The notes under the pieces were generated by a model that saw nothing but the letters and a program-made list of their open reading frames with translations, did not search any database and was not told the origin of the DNA. Of a DNA stretch of 64,000 nt, positions 36,899 to 64,000 are shown one piece after another (the stretch's first letter is position 1; every line of letters starts with the position of its first letter). The DNA lies in assembly GCA_963573385.1 (NCBI GenBank), contig CAUYLG010021615.1:1-64000 (forward strand), given 5' to 3'. Made by a program: the position numbers and the translations under genes. This DNA comes from Cacajao melanocephalus. Lineage: Eukaryota; Chordata; Mammalia; Primates; Pitheciidae.

Positions 36899-38629
36899 AT
36901 AGCGTTATTACTGGGTAAAAAATGATGGTGAGTCTTTATAGAAGAGTGGTCCAGGCAGAAACATTACTATATAAGACGGGAGTCCTCCAAGTCCTGTATT
37001 CCTCAGTTGTGTGTCCTTGCCCCATCCACGTGTGGCCTGCGTGGGCAGACAGCTTCATACACTCAGACTCTTCCCTCCCTGCGCATCAGAGACGTGTGTC
37101 CCTGTTACTGACATGCAGGGAGGGGCTTATGACCCATGGTGCTCTGAGCTCATCAACAGCTACCGTGGACATTGAAGGAATTCCCAGGTTTTCCTTTTCA
37201 GGAGCCATGGCTTGCGCCACTGCCTGGGAGGTTGGAGGTAGGGAACCAGGCAGGCCCGGCTCTGACCGTGCGGCTGGGCGACTACTGGCTGAGACCTAGG
37301 GCAGAAATGCCTCCCACATCGGCCAAGGAGAGAGCCTCTGCATGAGGCCTGGAGCCCCTGAAGGGCGCTGGGACAGGAAGAAAGCCAGAGCCTTCAGCTG
37401 TGATGTGCGCAGCTCTGTCTGTCCCTGTCCTCCACCCAAGGGAACTCACCTTGGTGACCCTGCTGGAAGACACAGGTTGCTGATATTCTGACACCTGGGA
37501 GGGGACCAGCGGGAGTCCTCCAGTATCCCCCCATGACCAGATCTCCCCCAGAGACTGCAGTTTGAGACCTCTAGTTCAGGAGCTGGGGCTGATGAGGGCC
37601 CTTGGGGATTCCTATGCTGCTGGAGGAAGATGGGGGCATGGGAGTGTCCATGGCAAAGAAGTGAGAAGTGGATGCTGCCAGCCCCCCACCCTGACCCTGT
37701 CCTGGTTAGAGTGGGCAGGTTTGGGGGTGAGTCTGGGGTACTGGTTTCACCTTCTTGGGCCAAGGTCTCCCTGTGACTTTATGGACTGTCTCCCTGTGTC
37801 CCCTGAGACCCTGGCTCTGCCTCACCAGCGTGGGTCCTCCTCATCTCAGCTCAGCTGCCACCTCCTCTGGGGAGCCCCCAAGCCCTTGAGTGGGTGCCCA
37901 GGAGGCACAGCCAGTGCTGAGGCTATAAGCCCTCCTGGCACCAGGCAGGGCACACAAGGCCAGGCCAGGCCCTGGGGACAGTAGACAAGCTTATCCCTGC
38001 ACATCGGGGACTGCCCACCTTGGGGAGAGTGCTGGGTCGGGCTGGGGGGACCTTAGGGGATGGCTGGGAACCCCTCCCTGAGGAGAGCTCCATCTGAGCA
38101 AGGGTGTCACCGGGTCTCCTCCAGACACATGCACTGCCTCGGACAGGCTGGAGAGAGGGTGTGGCCGGGCCATGGGGTGAGCCATCCTGGGCGGCTGGCC
38201 TGGTGTCACCAGACATGTGGCTCCATTAAGCATCTTGACCCCACAGAAGCCCGTGTGGCATGTCCTCCGACCTCCCGTCCACCTCTGAAAGGGGCAGCCC
38301 TCTGAGATTCTGCCTGGGACCTGTCAGCCCTCCTGATAAGGTCCCTGGTGCCCAGCCATCACAGGCACCCAGCCACCCTACAGGAAGGCTCTGGGAGGCG
38401 CAGCCTCATCTGGGCCCCCAAGACTGATGCCAGCTGGGGCATCTCACAGGGAGCACCCCTGCCTGTAATCTGCCCAACTCAAGCCCTGCCTGGACCTCTC
38501 CAAGTCAGCAGTCGGCCTTCCCCAGGGCCCCCTCCAAGCCTGTAGGGTCTGGGACTCCGAGGCTTTTCTGCAGTCTCTCAGTCCCCCATCCCGATACCTG
38601 CTCAGGTGGAGAGATCACGACTGTGGGTT

Positions 38630-38760
38630 ATCGTGTGCTTAGTGGGTGCCGGAGTTTGTGCTAAACAACTTGGGTGACCCCTGAATCTTGACAACAACAT
38701 GGGGGGCATTATGATTATTCTCACTTCCGCAAGGAAGAAATCCCAAACCCCGTCTGGCAC
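38630..38760 (-). mobile_element. MIR SINE fragment, reverse orientation
   Basis: 'tgtgcttagtgggtgccggagtttgtgctaaacaacttgggtgacccctgaatcttgacaacaacatggggggcattatgattattctcactt' is the complement of a MIR 3' half. Confidence 0.65.
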
Positions 38761-39194
38761 AGGGCCAGCGCCTGGAGTCTCCCTCTGCAGTCCATGTGCG
38801 CCCACGTAGGGCATGCCTGGGACATAACAACATCTGGGGTCAATGCTGCAGCTGTTGCCATTGTGACGTTCGGCTTTCCCAAGGCCCACATCAGCTCCAT
38901 CCAGCAAAAGTGTCTCGCACCCCAAGCCCGCCTCCTTCTTCACACACAGAATCCCACTTCATCCACCACAAAGATGCACGCATTTACTCAGCCTCAACCC
39001 CATCGGCATCTTTCCTTCCAATTGCCGGAGGCCTCAGGCACCTTCGGCTGGGCTCCCACATTCCTGATTTCTGGCCCACAGACCCTCAGGACAACGCCAG
39101 CCGGGCTCACCTGGTGCCAGCCACCTGCCTCTCTGGGCGGAGTGGGGGGGGGAGGCGGGCAGTGGGCTCTATGAACCTAGCACACATCTGACTC

Positions 39195-39370
39195 TTGGAA
39201 AAGGTAAATGTGTCTGAAGACAGTGACCCCAGCTTCAAATTTTGCTGTGGGCTTTTGGGCAAGTCCCTCCTCCTCTCTGAGCTTCAGTTTCCCCTGCATA
39301 AAATGGGGCAGTGATCAGCTCCTGCATGAGAAGGTTGCGAAGACCATGCTTGTCAGCAGAATATACCCTA
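39195..39370 (+). mobile_element. MIR SINE
   Basis: 'ttgctgtgggcttttgggcaagtccctcctcctctctgagcttcagtttcccctgcataaaatggggcagtgatcagctcctgcatgagaaggttg' is a sense MIR with its core. Confidence 0.8.
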
Positions 39371-39399
39371 ATTTGCAAGGAAACAATCTGGTGGGGTGG

Positions 39400-39950
39400 G
39401 GGCATCTAAATACCTTTCCTCATACAAGAATTGAAAATGGTTACAGAAAGTGGTGAAGTGTGATTGCATTCACATAAATAGTGGCGTGTTCTGGGATCTA
39501 GCTGACAATCTTAACTTCAGGAAATGCAATCACATTTTACTAGCTTTGAAAAAAATGAATAAAATGACATTGCTAAATAGAACTCAAGTAGGATCTGTGA
39601 ATGGCAGCGTGGAGTGGGTAAGGGGATAACCTACTGATAAGGGAATATATATACCCAGCAGCCCAGGTTTGGTGCAGGCTGATAACGGAAAGACAAGCCC
39701 CGAATTAAACAAATGTGAATGAATTCCTTTGCCTGCAGACAGAGCAAATATATCAGTAAAAGTGGCTACAGGGCAAGCAGCAAAAATGCAACAAATCAGA
39801 ATGAATGCTGGGAGCCACGGTTCCGGCAGAGAAATAAATATTTCAGTGTACACGTAAGAGGCACATGGCAAAAACACAACTTGCCAGAGCGCCAATGTCA
39901 TGCTCACAGCTGAGGAGAAACAATTATCTCGCTGGGAATGAGTGCAAGTC
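39400..39950. other. AT-rich unique block, candidate conserved non-coding element
   Basis: About 550 bp with much lower GC content than the flanks. It has no transposon signature, no ORF, and many AT-core motifs (gattgcattcacataaat, gcaatcaca, caattatctcgctg). Repeat derivation cannot be excluded without a library search. Confidence 0.35.
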
Positions 39951-40307
39951 GGGGAACGGAAGGAGTCCTGAGCGGGGCTGACTACAGTGTCCCCGGGGGG
40001 CCGGATGGGCAGCACCGCGGCCTCTCTACCCTCCAAGTTCTGTTTCTTGTCTGTTTCCTCCTTGGGAGTGGCAGGCCCTGGTGAGCAGCCCAACCTCGGG
40101 GGAGCCCAGTGGCTGGGTCCCCACCACAGGCTCAAGCCTGGCCCTCTCAGATCTGCCTGTCTCCTGAGCTAGAGAACAGAGCCCACCCCTCTGTCCCTGG
40201 TGCTCACCTCCCATCCAGCCCATGTCCCTGAGGACCCCCCTGTCCCCAACTCCCACCTGGATCCTCTGGCCCTGGGCGGGGGGCATCATTCTTTCAAAAT
40301 AATCCAC

Positions 40308-40603
40308 GACTGGGCACCGTGGCTCCCAGCATTTGAGAGGTGAAGGTGGAAGGACTGCTTGAGCCCAGGAGTTTGAGATTGGCCTGGGTAACACAGCCAG
40401 ACCCTGTCTCTACAAAAAATTATTTTTAAAAAATTAGCTGGGTGCAGGCCAGCCTGTAGTCTCAGCTAGTCTGGAGGCTGAGGAGGGGGATGACTTGAGT
40501 CCAGGAGTTCAAGGCTACAGCGAGCTGTGCTCACATCACCGCAATCCAGCCTGGGCAACAGAGAGAGACACTGTCTCTTAAGAAAAACAAAACAAAACAA
40601 AAA
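40308..40603 (+). mobile_element. Alu (AluJ-type), partly deleted
   Basis: Two arms with several internal deletions ('tggctcccagcatttgagaggtgaaggtgg' lacks the usual 'cacgcctgtaat'). It ends in a (caaaa)n tail. Confidence 0.9.
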
Positions 40604-40954
40604 CAGCCATCAGCTGGCTCAGGGTGGTAGCCACCTGCTGAGGGGTCCCCAGCTGAGTGCAAGACCTGCTTCCCAGCGGTTACAGAGCGCCTGTGAAACT
40701 CAGCTGTTTCCGTGATTGCCACACGCAGTCAGTGACTTTCAGGCACCCTCACAGGTGGGCTCTCCCGAGGGCCTGGGCACCCGGTGCTCGGCCTGCCCTG
40801 CTATGGTCTGGACATGAGTGGCGATCCCTGCTATCCCTGCGCCCCGCGCTTCTCCCCCTGCCCTCTCTGCAGCCCTGCCCCTGGCAGCCCCTGCTCACCT
40901 TCGCCTCTGTGCAGGGCCACAGGCTTCCTTGAAGCAAATGCTGTAACTTTGAGC

Positions 40955-41822
<868 letters not shown>

Positions 41823-42137
41823 AATTTTTGTTTTGTTTTTGTTTTCATTCTGAGATAGGGTCTCACTCTGTTGCCCAGGCTGGAGTGCAGTGGCACCATC
41901 ACGACTCACTGCAGCCTGTACCTCCCAAGGCTCAGGTGATGCTCCTGCCTCGGCACCCCCTGAGTAACTGGGACTACAGGCATGTACCACCAAGCCTGGC
42001 TAATTTTTGTATGTTCTGTAGAGGTGGGGTTTTGCCATGTTACCTAGGCTGGTCTCAAACTCCTGGGCTCAAGCGATTCCATCTGCCTAGGCCTCCTAGA
42101 GTGCTGGGATTATAGGTGTGAGCCACCATGCCTGAAG
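41823..42137 (-). mobile_element. Alu, reverse orientation
   Basis: The complement of a full Alu with tail 'tttttgttttgtttttgttttcattctgag', split from the preceding reverse Alu by only 180 bp. The two are direct repeats of each other. Confidence 0.93.
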
Positions 42138-42680
42138 TATAAGATGTTTTTATTAACCAGAGTCATCCTACATTGGTTAGAACACCAGAACTTATTCCTC
42201 CCATGTAGCTGAAATTTTGTATCTTTCAACACATCTCTCCCTCTCCCTCCTTCTTTAAACCCTTCCCAGCCTCAACTATACTCTGTTCTACTTTTGACTT
42301 CTATGAGGCCAGCTTTTTTTAGCTTCCACATATGAGCAAGAACATGCGGTGTTTAACTTTCTGTTCTGTCTCATTTCACTCAACATAAGTTTCTCAGTTC
42401 CATGCATGTGGCTGGGTTCTTTCATTTTGCATAATATTTTCAAAGTTCATCCATGTCGTGCCATGCATTAGTACTTCATTCGTTTTTATAGCTTAATAAT
42501 ATTCCACTGCATGGATGGATCACATTTTGTTTGTTTGCACCGTTTTGCTGTTGTGAATAGTGCTGCTGTGCACCAGGGTTGTGCTCCTCTGTGTGTCACT
42601 GGGTTGGGGGTTGGGGGTTGGCTGATGGTAGCTGTTCCCATAAAGGTGCAAATTGACCGATACTGGCTGAAATGGACCAG
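42138..42680 (+). mobile_element. L1 3' UTR, continuation of two nested L1 copies
   Basis: To about 42400 it continues the younger L1 ('tagcttccacatatgagcaagaacatgcggtgttt'). From about 42410 it returns to the older L1M ('ttttcaaagttcatccatgtcgtgccatgcattagtacttcattcgtttttatagcttaataatattccactgcatgg'). Confidence 0.65.
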
Positions 42681-42689
42681 GCTATTTCT

Positions 42690-45180
42690 TCATTAAGCTG
42701 TCCCCTGGATGTTGCAAGTGTTTTGTTGGTTCCCAGAATCGTTGCTTAAGACCGTTCGTTTTAGTCCCATTGTTGTCCAGGGGAGGGATGTGTTCCCGGA
42801 GCTTCCTGATCTGCCAGCTTCTCTGATGTCACCCTCAGACCCTCTGCTTTTGAGCCCCAGGCAACAGAGTCAAAGTTTCATGGTAGGATGTGAGGTGAGG
42901 GACCCTCCGTGACCCTGGCAGGACTGAGAACACCCCAAAGACTGCCCGGGGCGGCTGTGGTGCTGGAGTGAGGCTCTGCCCCACCATGGGCCATGCATAA
43001 CAAGGAACATCCTGTCTGTGAGCTTTGCCTTGGCCTTGCTGTGACCCTTTCAGGTGTGTTTCGGCTTAGACTCTGCTCCAGTGTTTCCCACGTCAGAACA
43101 GGAATGAAGCCCTCGTCTGGCATTTGTCAGGAATATAGGGAGAGGCAATGTGGCAGTGTGAGAAACAAGCTCACCCATCCAAACCCAAAGAACAGACTCA
43201 GAGGCATGAACAGCGAAACTGAGACTTTTAATAGCGGTCTCGCAAGATCAGGTGTCTGGCGGGGAAGGCACACCCAGGGCAGTCACAGCAAGTAATTTAT
43301 CCCCTAGCACATAAGTCGCTCTCCCATTTCCTCATTGGTCTAGTACTACGGGGTTACAACCTTCCCCAACGTTGCCTAAGTTTCATTATCCTCCTTATAA
43401 GGTTATACCCTAGTTCCCTCCCCCGCTTAAGTTTCCGTTTCCCAATAACAAAACTTTTTTCCCTTTTACGGGCTGACCCTCTTCTACATTCTGTTCGTTT
43501 ATCCTGACCTTCCAGGTGCATGAGCCGTGTGGCTTGTTACATTTGCAGGCTAGCTGCCAGGACTTAGATTTATCATGCCTTGAAAATGGGCCTTTTAAAA
43601 TGTTCTCTCACGGTGGTAAGTCGGTGAGCTGACTCTCACACACTCAGTCATTTTGCCCGAAGTGTGTGTGATGTGGAGGGCTGACGGCCTTCTCCATTAC
43701 CAGTGCAGTCAGAGGTGGCGCAGCTGGCGGACGCCCTTTCTCTCACGGATATGAGTGCATTAGAGGGGAGGTCTTGGGCCAGGAGCAGATCAGATCGACA
43801 GGATTGTCCAGCAAATGGCAGTCATGGCAAGTACTGGCTCCAGGTTAGGGTCAGGGTTGGCTCTTCTTACCTTCTTGAGCAAGTAACTGGACAGGTGGGT
43901 GCACCTGCCTGCTGGCGGTACTGCTAGTCCCGACACACAGTGCCCAGGTAGAGGCTGAGGGCCAGGAACCCGGGCTCCAATTGTGGTAACCAGGTGCACA
44001 TGCTGAGGAGAAAAATGCAGCCCAGACCAGCGTGGTGTGCCCTCCAGGAGAGGATGTGGCATGAAAGGGCGTCTTCACAGAGAGCAGGAGTAGAGGCTTT
44101 GGGAAGCCAGTGGGTCTTGGCCTCAGCCCTGCCGGCAGAGGGTCCCCACCATGTAGCTGAGGTGCCAGAGTGCTGGTGAGGACTGGGAGAAGTCCAGGGT
44201 GACTCCAGGTAAGGCCTGGGGGATGCATCTCAATCCACAGTCACCAGCCTAGAAACTGGGGTCAAACTTCCCACATGGGTTCTCACGTTGATTCCTTCCT
44301 TCATTCACTAAATAAGGACACATCAAGGCAGCAACGTGGCTGGGGCACAGCTGTCAAAGTCACCAGCAAGTTCAAAAAGACAAGAGGGAGTTGCAGCCAT
44401 ATAGGTGCCCAGGTGGGCCCTGGGGGTCAGGGAGGGCCTGCCAGGGATGGCGCCCACCATGCTGACCCTGATGAGGAGAGGAAGGAGAACATGGGGTGCA
44501 GGGGAGGGATGGGGGCCTGAGGGCAGCAGGCAAACAGCCTGGGCTGAGGAGGAGCCAACAGCATGACAGGCACGGGGGAGAGAGGTGTGATAGAGGTGGA
44601 CGGGGGCCGCAGGGGGGACGATGGTCCTCGGGAAGGCGAGACTGTGGTGGTCGTGGCAGGCTGCCGAGGCTAGCCTCTCCAGCAGAGTGAGCCCGGACTC
44701 GTCCACCCCTTTTGTCTCTGCCCTTTGCTCTTTGATGCCAGCAGGAGGAAGAGGAGCAGAAAAGCTGTTGCTCCGTGCGTCAGGAAGCCCCCTCTCTCAA
44801 GTGGCGGTGATGGTGTCCCCCAGGGGCACCTGGCAGTGTCTGGAGACACAGTTGTCCCAACATGTGTCTGTGTGTGTGTGCTGCCGGCCTCTGGTGCGGG
44901 GAGGCCAGGGATGCTGAGACAAACCTGCGATGCACAGGGCAGCTCCCACCTCAAGGAAATTATTCAGCCTCAAATGTCAACGTTGCAGAACAGGTAAGGG
45001 CGTGCACCGTACCTCTTGCTCTTTCCAGCAGGGTGCAAGCACAGGGCGAAGCAGGCGGGTGAGGTAGGAGGAGCCTGGCACCCACAGCCAGACCCAGCAT
45101 CTGTGGGGTGCAGGAATGTCGTGAGGTGACGAGGGGCCCAGCGGTGAGTGATGGGGAGGGGTGCACTATGGCAGGCCGTC
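42690..45180. other. Intergenic upstream of the PRODH CpG island
   Basis: No gene seen. It holds the antisense LTR at 43157-43610 and otherwise unique sequence that becomes more GC-rich toward the island. Confidence 0.5.
43157..43610 (-). mobile_element. Solo LTR-like element, antisense to PRODH, family unassigned
   Basis: Read on the minus strand the block starts TGAGAGAACATTTTAAAAGG and ends GGTGAGCTTGTTTCTCACA, with TG...CA termini. It has a CCAAT-like box (gaccaatgagg), attaaaa near the R region and a typical LTR composition shift. It is about 454 bp, with no adjacent viral coding sequence. I could not find a target-site duplication. It is not the K-class LTR5 that forms the known human-specific PRODH enhancer. 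It lies 3.5 kb upstream of the PRODH start codon. Confidence 0.65.
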
Positions 45181-45869
45181 AGGGCCGGTCCCTCCACGAA
45201 GGTGACATCTGCAAGGGGGCATCCAGGCAGAAGGGCCGGAGCGGGAAGGCGCTCTCGAAGCGGCCCACGGGCGGCAGAGGCCGGGGCTGTAGGGGAGGCG
45301 GTGTGGCCAGCGGACTCCTGCGGGGCGGTAGGGAAGGGAAGAACCACGGGGCTGCACGGGTTCCGAGGGGGCCTAGTGGTCTGCGCTTGCCGTGGGTGGG
45401 CGGTGGGACCGGGAGGACAGGAGAGGAGCCCAGGGCAGGCCCCTAAGACGCCTGAGGCGGGGTGGGGTGGGAGGGAGAGGACGGCTTCCCACCCACCCAT
45501 TTAGACCAGAGGAGAAGCAGATCCCCTTTGAGGGCTTGATTCTCCGCCGATCCGGCCTCAGCTGTGGGTCCACGCGGCTCAAGGACCAGGGAGGAACCCA
45601 GGTGTGCGGCGGCGCCGACCGGCGGGCTCAGGACCCACCTGGCCGGCCTGGGGACCCCGGAAACCCGGTGTGGGGGAAGACCGCAAGCCCGGGCCGGGGT
45701 CCCGCTCTCAAGGGGGCGGGGTCTCCTGAAGGGAACGCAGAGCTTGGGGTGCGCAGCCCCAGGGACCCGGTCTCTCGCGGGGGTGTGGTCCCGGCCTGCC
45801 AAGCACCACGCCGAGCGCGGGAGCGGCCCGGTGGGCGGGGCCTGTTGTGGGCGCACAGAGGTCCGCAGT

Positions 45870-46665
45870 GCGCGGGGCGGGGCCTCCAGAGGAGAGGAGG
45901 CGGAGGAGAGGGCGCTGCTGGGACCGTGAGGCGGGGTCTCAGAGGAGAGGGCGCCGCTCGGGGCGCGGGGCGGGGCCTCCCTAGGAGAGGGGGCTGCTGG
46001 GGGCGTGGGGCGGGGCCTCCAGACGGGACGGCGTGGCTGGGGGCGTGAGGCGGGAGCCTCCCTAAGAGAGGGGGCTGCTGGGGGCGTGGGGCGGGGCCTT
46101 CGGATGGGAGGGCGTGGCTGGGGGCGTGAGGCGGGGCCTCCCTAGGAGAGGGGGCTGCTGGGGTCGTGGGGCGGGGCGTCCAGACGGGACGACGCGGCTG
46201 GGGGCGTGAGGCGGGAGCCTCCCTAGGAGATGGGGCTGCTGGGGGCGTGGCGCGGGGCCTTCGGACGGGAGGGCGTGGCTGGGGGCGCGAGGCTGGGCCT
46301 CCCTAGGAGAGGGGGCTGCTGGGGGCGCGAGGCGGGGCCTCCCTAGGAGAGGGGGCTGCTGGGGGCGCGAGGCGGGGCCTCCCTAGGAGAGGGGGCTGCT
46401 GGGGGCGTGGGGCGGGGCCTCCGGACGGGACGGCGCGGCTGAGGGCGTGAGGCGGGAGCCTCCCTAGGAGAGGGGGCTGATGGGGGCGTGGGGCGGGGCC
46501 TTCGGACGGGACGGCGCGGCTGGGGGCGCGAGGCGGGGCCTCCGGAGGGGAGGGCGCGGCTGGGGGCGCTGGACAGGGCCACCCGGGGAGCGGGCGCGGC
46601 TGGGAGCGCGGGGCCGGTCCTCCCGAGGAGCGGGCGCGCTGGGAGCTCGGGGCGGGGCCTCAAGA
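45870..46665. repeat. GC-box minisatellite, ~40-bp unit, about 19 copies
   Basis: Units alternate between an A form (ctccctaggagagggggctg + ctgggggcgtggggcggggc) and a B form (cttcggatgggagggcgtgg + ctgggggcgtgaggcggggc), giving an 80-81-bp higher-order dimer. Exact 40-41-bp spacing is visible at 46058, 46098, 46138, 46179, 46219. Three consecutive A forms stand at 46300-46420. Each unit ends in a gcggggc box (Sp1/KLF type). The flanking copies are more degenerate. It ends about 450 bp upstream of the PRODH start codon. Confidence 0.93.
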
Positions 46666-47039
46666 GAAGAAGAGGTGGTGGGTCCTAGGGCGTGCCAGAA
46701 CCCTTGAGAAGGAAGCGCGGGTCTTCTAGGATATGATCACCCGGGGTGGGCCGGGCCTCGGGCTGGAGCGGAGCCTCAGGGGTGGGGTCGGGACCTGGGG
46801 CGGGATCTCCAGAGGTGAAAGCGGGGGTCCTAGGGTTGACCGGCGTCTCCTGGGGAAAAGGAACGGCTTGGAGAGCCGGGCGAGAGCCTCAAGTGGGCCG
46901 TGGGGCGGGGCGGGGCCTCAGGAGGAGCCGGTGCGGATCCTAGGGAGGGGCGGGGCCTCTGGGATGGGGTCCTTCAGGGTGGTGCCTCCCGAGGAGTGGG
47001 CGTGGCTGGGAGCGTGGGACTCCTGAGGAGAGAGGTCGG

Positions 47040-47112
47040 GTAGGGGCCTCCGGGGCGGGGCGGGACCCACAGCGCATACTTAAGCGGCCTGGGCGAGGAC
47101 CGGCGTCCCGCC
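47040..47112 (+). promoter_or_regulatory. PRODH core promoter / 5' UTR
   Basis: Tandem GC boxes (cggggcggggcggg, 47051-47064) are followed by catacttaag (47075-47084), a weak TATA-like element, then 28 bases to the start codon. The start context gccATGG is a strong Kozak match. The exact start site cannot be read from sequence. Confidence 0.5.
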
Positions 47113-63595
<16,483 letters not shown>

Positions 63596-64000
63596 GTCGG
63601 CTCCCGCCCAGCCCTGCCTGCCTGCCTGGGGGCTTGGAGGCCAGCCACAGGAGGGGCTCCTCTCATCGGAGCTCTGTGGTATTTGCCTGGTTCCATGCTG
63701 AGCACCTGCCAGGGAGCATGTGGGATGGAAGAAAGAGTGGGCCGTGCCCCCGAGGGCCTGTTGGGGTCTTCTACAGCACAGCTCACCCAGGGCGGACCCC
63801 AGGGTCCAGGAAAGAGGCCCTTGGGTGGTGGCCACAGCCAGGCCTGCAGAGGAGGTTGAGGCCGGGGTGACTGCCTAGGAGGAGGAAGAAAGGTCTCTGC
63901 CGATGCCTGCTGCCAAGAGTGCTTAATGAGGCAGGAGGAAGACAGCAATCTTTATGAGGATCCGCTAGATGTGCCCGACACCCCCAACTTGGAAGGCGTC
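63596..64000 (+). other. PRODH intron 10, incomplete
   Basis: Unique sequence to the window end. No further exon was recognised in these 405 bases. Confidence 0.75.

Larger units (their letters stand above)
35156..40300. other. Intergenic, no gene; contains candidate regulatory blocks
   Basis: No recognisable coding sequence. It includes the palindromic GATA pair (36876-36898), MIR remnants (38630-38760, 39195-39370) and the AT-rich unique block at 39400-39950. Confidence 0.5.

Noticed and set aside
43157..43610. Human-specific HERV-K LTR5 enhancer of PRODH
   Set aside because: The LTR found here has different termini and motifs from LTR5, and no LTR5-like sequence was seen elsewhere upstream of PRODH.
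46343..46663. Repetitive P/R/A-rich open frame across the 40-bp array
   Set aside because: The frame follows from the minisatellite unit. There is no start context or homology.

Overview
This is nuclear DNA of a primate. It holds many Alu elements (old AluJ-type and younger AluS-type copies), L1, MIR and MaLR fossils, an ERV9/LTR12-type LTR, GC-rich CpG islands and spliced genes with canonical GT-AG introns. The protein-coding exons at the right end are those of proline dehydrogenase 1 (PRODH). They are intact but clearly different from the human protein as I remember it, so the source is probably a non-human primate. The LTR12-type element suggests an anthropoid. I cannot name the species. 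The locus is the counterpart of human 22q11.2 (DiGeorge region), read in the direction in which PRODH lies on the + strand.

Layout. 1 to about 16 kb: a stretch with no protein-coding gene that by synteny should be the 5' part of the lncRNA gene DGCR5, transcribed leftward from a CpG island at 15.05-16.25 kb. In that island the minus strand shows a TATA-like box followed by a perfect splice donor. The body holds a TCA-rich satellite at the window edge, an AluJ inside an older fossil, an MLT1-like LTR, MIRs and a striking 116-bp inverted repeat with 98% identical arms. 16.25 to 45 kb: intergenic DNA between the divergent DGCR5 and PRODH promoters. It contains a perfect RE1/REST site at 18.09 kb, an L1 fragment, an LTR12-type LTR, a palindromic GATA pair, a unique AT-rich block at 39.4-39.95 kb, a nested L1/Alu cluster and an antisense LTR. 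45.2 to 47.5 kb: the PRODH CpG island, dominated by a 40-bp GC-box minisatellite. 47.1 kb to the end: PRODH exons 1-10 (326 codons, frame open throughout). The remaining exons, including the C-terminal part of the catalytic barrel, lie beyond the window.

How the parts fit. PRODH catalyses the first, FAD-dependent step of mitochondrial proline degradation. DGCR5 is a neural lncRNA reported as a REST target in human, and the RE1 about 2 kb upstream of its inferred promoter fits that. The 31 kb between the two promoters is rich in repeat-derived and possibly regulatory sequence. I found no novel multi-gene system. The observations most worth following are the RE1, the 116-bp inverted repeat, the promoter minisatellite, the two upstream LTRs and a locally duplicated 230-bp block in PRODH introns 2 and 4.
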